Positions 23,501-35,112 of a stretch of DNA of 64,000 bases are shown in pieces. The notes under the pieces are model-generated. The model had not been told where the DNA came from. It was given only the letters and a program-made list of their open reading frames with translations, and made no database searches. Location: the NCBI GenBank assembly GCA_026874595.1, contig CM049316.1, positions 17,503,839 through 17,567,838 on the forward strand. Direction: 5' to 3'. A program made the translations under genes and the position numbers. Within the stretch, counting starts at the first letter, position 1, and every line of letters begins with the position of its first letter. The stretch comes from Sipunculus nudus. Its lineage: Eukaryota; Annelida; Sipuncula; Golfingiida; Sipunculidae.

Positions 23501-26500
23501 GTTATTTGCATGCAGCCTCCTGACCAGTTTTCATTCAATCCTGACTGATAAGTGGCCAAGACATTTGCAAGGAGTCTTTCCGCGGAGGAATGTCCGAACC
23601 GCACACGACTCCACAACCTTGCGGTCACTTAGGCCTATTCAGCGCCTTATGTATTAAGGCCCGTTTACACCGAACGCATCTCAGTGCTGCGAAAAATCAT
23701 GAGTGCCTTCAAATTAATACACTGGACTGTAACCAAAGGCCACGCTACGCCGCGCTGCAAACAAGTCTGAAAAAACGTGTTTCTCCGCTTGCAGCGCCGC
23801 ACAGCATGCGGTGTGACGTAGCCGTAAAAGCTATAGCTACCTTTTCTATAGAATCTTCTCTGTTTACATATTGATTAAATCTAGGCAATTCTTGCTAGGA
23901 AAAGGTTGATCTTTCAACGCTTCTCAACGCGGACCTCTGGGCTTGTTTATCAACAAGCTGTTGGTAAACACTGCCTTATTTACAAAAAAAAAACATGAAA
24001 AACATATAAAATGTAGTTGCATATATGCGAAAGGTGGACGGTCACTAGTTGCAAAACGCCATTTGCAAAACGTTAGTTCGTCTGACTTGCCGCATGATGT
24101 CTTTGTTTATTTTGTTTGGATTATTTTGGCGGCCCCCACATGTTTAAACACGAAAATTTAAACAAAACGGAATAAATAGTTTGAAAGGATTACCTTGAGT
24201 TTTCGAATATCAAATATTGGAATAGGCCGTTATAAACATTACACCACCACGCTCTACGCTCTACGAACATTTTGATTATAATATTGGTAATCTAAAGGCA
24301 TTACGGCTTTGCTCTGTTGTCATTATTTTTTCTAATTATTTTTAATTTTCAGCTGAGGATTCATGTGACGATAACAACTGTGATGACCTTTGCTTTGCTG
24401 AACCAGCGAGGGCACCCAAGCCTTACAAGTGTGTTTGTTCAACGTACAGTGGCAAACAGTTAAAGAACTCCGAGTTGTGTGCAAGTATGTGTCTCTTTCA
24501 ATTTCATTTTACATTTTTCAAATTTTCAATTTTTGGAACGCTAGTACATTCTACTTTACTTTCCCAGTATTTACTGGTACCCATTTCTTTTGCTGTGTGG
24601 ACATTGGGTCTTGGCACGGTGGGGGTTTGACCAGGTTTCGAACTCACGACCTCTCGATCATGAGTCCAGCTCCCTAACCATTAGACTACCGCCCTCACCT
24701 ACATACAACCCTTTATTAAAACTCAAAAATACTCAACCCTACAGCAGAATACACTTTCAACACACATAAATCACCACGGTATATTAAACAGAATGAAAAA
24801 TAAATACTTTCTCAATTAGAACTGACAGTTATATAATTTTCTCAATATAAAAAAAAAAAACAAGAAAGTCCTAATTTAATGACCGAGTCATCACAAAAAA
24901 CTTAATCAGCTTAAGGAAGAAACCATTGCTTTTACAATTTACAGTGTTCCATAAATATATTTAAAGTCAGACGGATGCAAAAAAAATCATTTAAATATAC
25001 ATAAAAGACCATTCCCACTATCTTTCAAATTGCCCGTCATAATCGCCTGCTGTGTTTTGGTCAAATGAGCCAATATTGTGGCCAGTGTGGGATTTATATA
25101 TTAAGAATATAATATAGTCTAGAAGAATTTATAACTTGAATATAGTCTAGAAGATCCTCGCCATAAAGATACGACATAATGTTTACTTTAATCACTGTAA
25201 ATAAAACAAATGTGAGTTTACATGTCAATATAATAGACTCGAACACTTAGTGTCCGCCGTCTCCAGCAGGTGACATTATAGTGAGAGGGAGAGGTTAAAT
25301 TATATCAATTACTTTGCATCACTTTAATTAACAGTGCCTCAAGACTTCATGCTGATTGCTGATTTGGATACTATCCGCCTGACAAGTATTAGAACAGAAA
25401 GTATGGACCTTAACACTGTGTTTACCGGCCAGAAGCACGTCTGTACTTTTACCGGCATAGCACATGACCCAAAGGAAAACGTCATGTACTTCTCAGACAC
25501 GTCCAGGTAAGGATTTTATGCAGCCATATTATAATTATATGCGTGTTTTCAGTGTGATATTTGCAAGGGCGGATCGGGCCACCATGACGCCGAAACATTT
25601 CCGGGGTGGCCGACGGATTTAATCAAACTCATGATGTCTGTGTCGTCAATGGTATAAATAAAAAAATTCTGCCTGCAGGCAGATCATGATAACGCTGTCC
25701 CGCTTCAGTTCAAACTTCCATTCACTGTATATTTTTCTTATCCAGCAATCCCTCAACTTAAAACTTTTTAGAAATTTTAACAAGTTAAGTAATTTAAGTT
25801 AAAATATATAATAGCAGACTGTCCTTGGGCAATATAGAATATGTGCTTATAGCCTTCTTATAACGTTTTTAATGTAGACCATTCCCAATAATTAAGCTTT
25901 AAATTGCATTTCAGACAGACGATCCACAAGGCGACCATGATTGGCGGCTCTGCTGTAATACTGAGTACCTGGGAGACCGGACAGTCCGTGGACAACCTGC
26001 TCTTGGACACCACCAGCAACAGACTGTACTGGGCTTCGCACGCTGCCGGTCAGATCGGTTTTATTAACCTGCAGCATAATCTATCAGAGACATTAATGAC
26101 TGGTCTGGATAACCCGCGAGGACTGGCGCTCGACCCTGAGGGAGGGTAGGTTAAAAATATTTAATGCAACTTTTTATATGTGGTGTGACACGAGGTGTCG
26201 CGTTGGGGAGAGAGGTATCTGAGACCTGTCACTTCATTGGCTAACACCCTACACCCTTCTGTTCAAAAGGAATCTCTTTCAGTTAGAGATTGTGTGGACG
26301 GCCGAGACTTTTGTCTCAAACGTCGAACTTCAAAATCAAAATTTATCACAATTCATGTAAAAGCAATCTGTTTTACATTGCTCATGCGTATGCTTAATAA
26401 ATATTACTTATTTCACTCTCAAATAACCAAAAACACATTCAAGTGGTTCGCGCATTAGTTTGCCCTTTCCTGTGTTTTCTTTGAGATGGAAATAATCCTT

Positions 26501-29500
26501 CATAGCGTGATGTAAAGATAGTTGATTAGAGTCATGTAGACATGTTTTATTTCATTGGTTAAACGATGTACCGAGTGAATTCCTTGCATTGTATCTAAGT
26601 TAGATGGTTTGTATGTTTGTTAAAATTTTCCATCCCACGCGCAACTGCATTGTTCTCGTTGTTTAGCGTGTTCTGTATAGGCGACTTTTCATAAGTCAGA
26701 TGGCGCATTCCGTTCGTTCATATTCACCCTTTCAGTAAATGTCCTTTATTAAACATTTGTTAGTAAAAGGTTTTGAATGTTCTGTCAGATATTGTTAGCG
26801 ATACTAAATATTTAGTTTATCATGCACATGTTCTAAGATATTTCTCTCTGTTATACAGTAAGCTGTTCTGGACCGAGGTCGGGCAGAACCCTCGCGTGGC
26901 ATGGAGGATGGTCAGCAATACCTCACGTGACAATGTCCACGTGGTTTCATCTAACTTTGTTACGCCTAATGCTCTTTATTACGACGGAAATCAGCTGTAT
27001 GTGGGCGACTCGGACACGGGCATCATCCATGTGTGTAATCTGTCAGGTAAACTGCTTTTCTAATGCCATGTAAAATCTAGTCAGAAAATATCTGATCACA
27101 CTGGTCTGACTATGTAGGTATTTTAGCATGTTCACGGCCAAGTTACGATGCCGACAAACTTTAGACTAACTTCTTATACTCTGACTTCCACTTTCGCTCA
27201 CTTTAAGAGTCGCTCACTTCTACAAGAATCTTTGATCTATGATCATACTTTTCAGTATCATACTGTTCCCCGGTGGCCAACTTAAGCGGTATCATAGATG
27301 GGTTGTACGCCATGTCTGTACAGGACAGTCAGCTTTACATCAGTGACTGGAGCTCTGGAAGCATTCATGAATACGACATGTCAACAAGTCTCGTTACCTC
27401 CTCTATCTCTGGACTCGTCAGACCCACCCAGTTTGTTGTCTTCACACAAGATGATGTCACAGGTAACAAAATGCAATACACAAAGAGAAAATGTACTATA
27501 GTGTTCCCCATTATGAATCACCGAGCTGTATTTGTGTTTGTTTCACACTATATACATGAAGTAGTTTAATATCAGACACTAGTTACTGTAAATTTAGTTG
27601 TGAAATCGTTCGCCATAATAATTGACACTTTTTACAGATAAACCTGGATAAGCAGTGCCAATTCCATGTTAATGTTATTAAGCTTAAGGTTATATTATTA
27701 CCAGTCAAATGGCTTGTTTATGTAAAATATCGCAGCTGTTGCACTTCAACAAAGCAATTAACGTCCAAAGGCACTCTTTACATTTGAAAAACTCAAACAG
27801 TTTAGTTATAAAACAATCATTATTGTGATTACAGGATTGTGCTTAAAAACAGTTGGCAAATTAAAGGTGCACAAATAACATTGTTTGGATTAATTTCGTG
27901 AATAGTGTAAAAAGCAGTAATGGCTGGTCAAGGAATACGTCTCTCATGGGCCTAAAAGTAAATGCTAAGTTGCACTAAACTCTGTCATCTTTAACATTCC
28001 AAATATATACTCTTAGTCTTATTGCTCTTTTGCCGAATATGTCAAGGTATTGCGGCATGTTATTACCTTTCCTGTAGGTGAACCCACATTACCCGGGCCT
28101 GAAGAAGGAATAACTGAACCAACAACATCTGCCAGACCATTGCAACCCAACGTTACACCTTCAGTTGTTACAAGGGTGAACTATACCGAAACAAGAGAAA
28201 ACGAAAGTACCACAGCGCAAAAGGAGGTTGTCACAGAAACAGTTGCTTCATCGGTTGAAAACGTTACCTCCGGTGCTGTCGTGAAAACCACGAATATTGT
28301 GGAAGTAAGAGAGACAACACTGAATGCCCAGCCCACAGGACCTCCTCACACCGAAAAATTTATAACCGGTACACTGTCCCAGACGCCTGAGTCAGAGACG
28401 GAAACTGAAACTTCTGCTTACGTTACCGGCGATTCTCGTCCGGAGGTAGACATGACATCTACAGCTATCCCCACAAAAGGTAGAACTACTGCTCAGCCAG
28501 AGATAGTCAACGTGACTGTTGCAGTGACAGAAAGTAACGTATCCGCAACAGATTCTGAGAAGAGTGTAGCACCTGATTATTCAAACGTTACAAGTACTGC
28601 TTCTAATCAAGTTACCTCTTCCATATCAGTTTCAACAGCGGACAGTAACCTCGAAACAGAAAATGCAACTTTAGCATTAGAAGAGCAAACGATAGCTACA
28701 AGGCCGGTAGGTCCTGCAACAACTGCGAATGTTATCACAGAATCGCCAGGTCATAATGTCACAATTGGAGCTGGCACGGAAGCAGTGAGACCTGTGACTG
28801 AAATTACCGATAGGGCCACTACTGAGCAGCCGAAGGGGCTTAATGTGACCCTCGCTGTTGCAGATATCGAAACAACAGTATACGCAACATCAGCCGTTGA
28901 AACTACTTTGAGGAGAGAAGTAGTCGTCACTGATGGTGTACCAGAACCCAACGTGACTGCGCGTGACGAAGAGACACGTGGGGCAACTCAGACGACTTCT
29001 ACAATCTTAAGAAGCACCAAAATCCCAGTGGCCGAAATAACTGACATATCTCCTGAAGAACGTTTCACTTATGCTGAGACAACGATGCCTAAAGACTCCC
29101 CAAAAAGCACAACTGCATCAGCTGCTACATCGGATAGAGCCACAGGAGAAGTAACGCTGCCTGTAATAGCCGTCACAAAAGCCCCAGGTTATACATCTGC
29201 TCAGACAAGTTCAGAGTCCCTTCCAGGTTCCATACCATCCAGTGGTCTGGTATCAGATGCATCATCTACGGCTGGGATAACTGGCGTTGCAGAGGAGGAG
29301 GTCACGTCTAACACGACTAATCAAACAAACATTCAGAGAACATCCCCCACTGTTGGTCCAGTCAATATTACTTCAGAAGCATATGTAACCACGCAGTCTG
29401 CTGGAACTCCTGCAACCACAGAATCTTCAGCAACTACAAAACATTCAACCACTCTAAACCCCACAACTCAATCACCAAACACAGCAAGCCCGACGACGAA

Positions 29501-32500
29501 TCAACCGTCAACAACCGTTGCCCTAGTAACCGGACGTCAGAAGCTAAGCACTGTTGCAGCAAAAACAACTCAGAAAACAACCACATTTGCCCCGACAACA
29601 ACCCAGAAGCCAACCACATTTACCCAAACAACAGAATCTACTACTCTCGCTCCAACTTCTCAACCACCAACAACCACTGCCGAAACAACTCCTAGGCCGA
29701 CAACAGAAGTTCCGACGACAACTCTTCCACCAACCACGGCTGCTCCAACAACAGTTCAACCAACGACCACGGTTGCAACAACAACGCAACCACCAACCAC
29801 CATTGCTCCAACAACTCTAGCACCTACCACTGTTGCCCAAACGACAACTCAACCAATAACTACAGTTGCCTCAACAACCCAACCACCAACCACAGTTGCC
29901 CCGACAACAACCCCGCCACCTACAACTACGGCGCCGACGACAACTCCACGGCCAACTACAGAAGCTCCGACGACAACTCCACCTACGACGGCGGCCCCGA
30001 CAACTACCCAACCACCTACCACCACAGTTGCAGAAACCACAACACTTGAAACAACCGTTCATGTGACCACTTTACCACCAACTACAGAGCCTCCAAGAGG
30101 TGAGAACATATCGTTATGTGAAAATGGAAATCTATTATTACTAAAAAATAATGATGAGATTAATCTCTAACCAAAGTTAGTGTACAAAATATGTATACAT
30201 ATATGTGTAGGTGCTCTGCTTCGTATTGTTTTAGATGAGATCTAGTTTAGGTGAACTGAGATTAAGATCAGGGATCAAAAGCTCTAATTTGGTCATTATG
30301 ACCTGCATGGATAATATGACCTGCCCTTAGTCTATAATGTACTCTACCTCAGCATGCTTAGTGTAATCAGATACCTTTAATCACATGTTCAGTTGCATGA
30401 AATCATGTAGACAAATTATTATCACAAGTTTTTTTTGTAATCTGTTGTGACAGGGTTCCCACCACGGTTTATCTTCTGCCCTCCGGACAGGACGGTAAAG
30501 ACTGACGGACAGCCACGCAAGGTTTGGTGGAGGGAGCCGTACGCTATTGACTATGACGGCGGCCGTATAGTGGATCTATTACAAACCCGCTCCCCTGGCA
30601 TGCCAGGATCCCTCTTCGGTCTCGGTAACACCACAATACAGTACACGGCTAAAGATAAGTGGGGACGAAAGGGACAGTGCACTTTTGTCATAACTGTCCA
30701 CCAACAAGGTATATACATATTAATATCATATTTACTATATCCTATTAAATAGTAATGTTGCTACTACAAAAGTTGATTTTACAGTAAATATGTTACTATA
30801 AACTCGTTGGTGTAATGCGGTATGTGACGGAACAAACAACGTAATATTGGCATCCTGATTGCACACTAAGGGCCAGTGATTTAACTGATATCATTCTATT
30901 TAATCCTATGTTTAGTAAAGATTTGTTTAGAGTAAGTTTTCTTGAAAATACTGATAGAGATTAAAAGTACATTATATAGAAATACGCGGCAAATTCTCTG
31001 AAATAATAGGTTTTTATACAATACAATACGTAAAATACAAAAGACATTACATTTTCGTTTCAGTATTTGCCTGTTCCAGCACGCCAGATTTATGGAACGG
31101 CAGACTTGAATGTCAATTAAAGAACTTCTTGTACCACTGTCGACCGGTGTGTGACGAAGGTTTCATGGTCAACCCTGACATGAACATCGATTACGTCTGC
31201 AAGCTTCCTTCCTGGCAGCCTCGTTTTCCGGACGGGTTTGAGACCCGCGCCTGCTTAGGTAAGGTACAGGGAGCCTTAACGTGAATAAAGTCGAAGATGA
31301 GAGTATTGTGCACAGTACAGAAAATGTCTGAAAAGCAGACTGAGCCACTTATGCTCCCGATGATCACCACGGCCGTTTCCTTTTGTGATCTCAAGATAGT
31401 AATCCCTTGCTGATGGTTAAGTACAGCCAAACACTGTAAATAACTCATTACAAATGGAATATATGAAATATATATAATAAAAACAATCGCTTTAATATGC
31501 ACACATCTTGGGAAATATAGCGTTTTAAATTGAATTATCCCACACAAAAGCATTGTATAATTAAAACTTTCAAATATAATTGTGAACCCAACATTAATTT
31601 TATAACTAATCAGTTATGTGTAACACTACCTGACTGTTCTTTCATCAGTTTCAGAGATGATCAGCCGTGCTCGCAAGGTTTTTACCATTTTCACATGGAC
31701 ATGGGCAGTTTTTAGGGGAAAACATATGCGCGATACTAAACGGGGCATCATTTGCTCAAGCATGACGACTTCGGAAAAAAACGAAGTTTTAAAATAGTAC
31801 GTTTACAGATTACTGTTTCAGTTATAAATGTGTATGTCTCACACTCCAATTTTCTAAACCTGTAGCACCTTCAAGGAAGTTCGACACGGTTGACGTAAAA
31901 CTCCCTCTGACAAGCGGCTGTGCCTCCTCCGCTGGTTTTCAAGACAAAATGATACGCAAGTTCGTCGGGTGGATGACGAGGGAGGACTCGTGTGACGTTG
32001 AGGGTGTAGATGTAGGTCTGTGTGACCACTCCCGATACAGTGTGGGATGTAAACCTGAACAAACACGAAGGAAGAAAAGACAGACTGACGTAGCTACGAT
32101 GCATGTTATTGCTGGAGGTCCGGATTGGCCAAAGTAAGTGGAATTGTTTTCATACAAACATCCAAGCTATGCGAGTTTAATCAGGAGTAGATGTTTTACC
32201 AAAGTAAAATATCATTAAATACCTTTAATTATAATTCAGAATGCGAGATTGGAATATATTTGAGCAATATTTAAGTAACATTCTTTAATAAAAAACAGAC
32301 TGACAAGCACATACAAATAATAATATCATGCAATATAATACATTTAAAAAAAGAACATGCTTAGCAAATATTATATTATCTTACTTGTATTGTTCGGCCT
32401 TGATCACCCAAATGATTCATAGGACCACGATTGTAAATATTGCCTCGGAAGAACGATCTCCTAGTTTCTCTCCAATTGGAAAATAGTTTTAAAATCCCTA

Positions 32501-35042
32501 AATGCAGGATAAATCTTGTGTAAAAATAAACGAGAACCTTCTTTGTGCTGTTTACCTCAATTCCGACTGTTGACTATATAGCAGCAACATTTTTTCAGGG
32601 GGCCTAATTCCACAAATTTGCTGCGGAATTCTGTGGAAAATCACCTGAGGTCTGTAGCATTAAAGATGTCGAATGGTCCGTCCGGCATTGAAATGGGAGG
32701 GACGGACTATAGGATCAACACAGTGACTGTCAGCCCGGTCGGTTTTAGGTGTTTGCCGGGTTACAGGGACATTAACGGAACATGCCGTGAGTACCCATCT
32801 ACTGCGAAACCAACGTTAACTCACGTGTGTACTATAACTATCACCCGTGACACAGTCCAAAATCATTGGTGATTTTAAAAGACAAATCGACAAGATTAGA
32901 AAATTTCTCTGCTCTTGGTTTTTAGTATTAAGGACCATATCTAGAAGATAGTCCCTATACATATTATATTACATTAATTAAAAATTCATACTTCGACTTA
33001 ACGTGGAAGTGTTCTGAAGTATGTGTCTTACAGTTTATACACAGAAAACAATAATAGTATGATCCGCAAAAAGGAAGTTAAATAATGGCAAGTAGATAGT
33101 TCAGAGTCTATTGTAATAAAGTGACCTAGTGACAGCATGAACATCAAAATCATCAAAATTTAAAAGTTGCCATCGGGTATTGTTCTCAACTATTGTATAA
33201 AATAATGTTTTGAAACAGGTCTCTTTTATTTGTGACTGCAGTACAATGTCCGGTCGGCACGCGATACGTTGATTTTTCACAGACCTGCTCAGTGTGTGGT
33301 CCTGGTACGTACCAAGGTTTACCAGCCCAGACAACCTGTACATCCTGTCTTCCCGGTTACACATCTCCAGCAGCCGCCATCACCCCAGCACAGTGTGAGT
33401 GTCAGAACTCAAAATTTTTATTTGTCCATGATATATCATATATGTTTACCATAAAGTATGTATAATCTACAGTTTTAGTTATCGTTTTAAATCTGGGGCT
33501 CAATCATCTAAATTAAGTATATTTTTCTTCACTGAATGATGCATTCTTATTTTCAGGATCGCATCCGTTAATGTTGTATACCTTCTATTATATTGTGTTT
33601 GATGTATTCACTTGCTTCAAACAAGCTCAGTGGCCTGGCATTCTGGTTTCCCAGTCTGTGTGCATAATTTAACATATCACTGATACTACATGCCCCTAAT
33701 ATTTTTAATTTTTCTCATACTGCTGCTATTCTCCCTCTCGGTTATACTTGGTTTTCGTATTTTCTCATATAAAATATTTGCACAAAGAAAACTCACATTC
33801 TAAAATAATACGATGAAATGTATTTATTGCGCCTTCTAGATGTCTGATTTTTTTATGCACGAGGCTATGAATAAAGTAGAGTCTAAGCAGACATTTGATT
33901 TCACCGTTCTGCATTTGAAACACTTTCTCCATGCTCTCATCTGTAGGTCTCGCACAATAAAATGTGCATTGGTTTGCATGCGAGGTCATATGGTGTTCCA
34001 GCACTTCTTCTCCTTGTTGTACATTGTATTTATGCATTTGTATATATAACATTCAGGTGAACTCATCGACGTCGAGCCAACAGTTCCGGTAACGGAAGCC
34101 GCACCGGACGACGGTGGCACCACCAAGCTCGCTATCATCATCACTGCTGTAGTGGTGGCTCTTATCGTTCTGGTGGCCATCATTTTCGGCTGTTTGGGAG
34201 TATGCCGGGTCCTGAAGAGACAGGGCGAACTGGAGTTTGTGAAGAAGCCGTCACCGTACACCTCCCGGATTTATGGCATGAAGCCAGTCGGAAGCATGAA
34301 CGGAAGCGTCCTGGGGTCACAGGTAGATGACGGAAGTATACGGTCCGGGGACAGGTTCGCAGGTATGACTTAACAGATGCATAAATACATATACATACCA
34401 AGCTTATATACATTTTAGGTCCAATAAACATATATAAGATCATGGAATCTTTTCTCTATGCAATGTAATGAAGTTTTGCTAGATTTTACAACAGTTTTTG
34501 TTGAAAAAGAGTACTTTAGTCTGGGTAATTTGAACGGAGTACTCGAACACAAAAGTAAGGCTAGAATACATGCATTTTCACGAAGAACCACATCTTACTG
34601 TAAATTTATGGGCATTCTAAATTTATTCACCCCTGTAGGGCTTTTGATCTGTCCTAGCATTGTTTCTGGTCAAGAAAATATAGCAGTTATAAGCAGATGC
34701 CCCGTTATATTTCCCAGTCTTGCCATTGAAGCGGGTATACACATTCCCAGTTGGGGAAACCTCCAGACTCCAAACGTGCTTCCTGTTTCAGCACTAATGG
34801 CTTTTGTCTATATCTGTCCTGGATTTCCAGGACATCACGGAACTGTTTTTCATGAGTATTACAGTTTTGACAGTAAGTAGTTCGCAAATATGACCTCTAA
34901 TATTTTTCTAATAGGTTGGAAAACACGATTTCATGCCCAAATTTGTTTGGCTTTCGATCTGAACCAAGGCTTCCTAACAAATCTTCTAGCCAAATCTTTT
35001 AAACTCTTTCGCCCTAATTTTAAAGTAAGACAGCAGAAACGA

Positions 35043-35112
<70 letters not shown>

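Noticed and set aside
24600-24697. A true tRNA gene suggested by A/B-box-like sequence
   Set aside because: The sequence does not fold into a full cloverleaf by eye and is followed by a SINE body shared with a second locus.
28751-30066. Several long open frames on both strands overlapping the mucin exon
   Set aside because: They are by-products of the biased ACA/CCA/GTT composition; only the plus-strand phase-1 frame has splice continuity with the flanking exons.
31191-31553. 120-codon minus-strand ORF
   Set aside because: Overlaps the sushi-like exon antisense and its following intron; the sequence has no protein signature.
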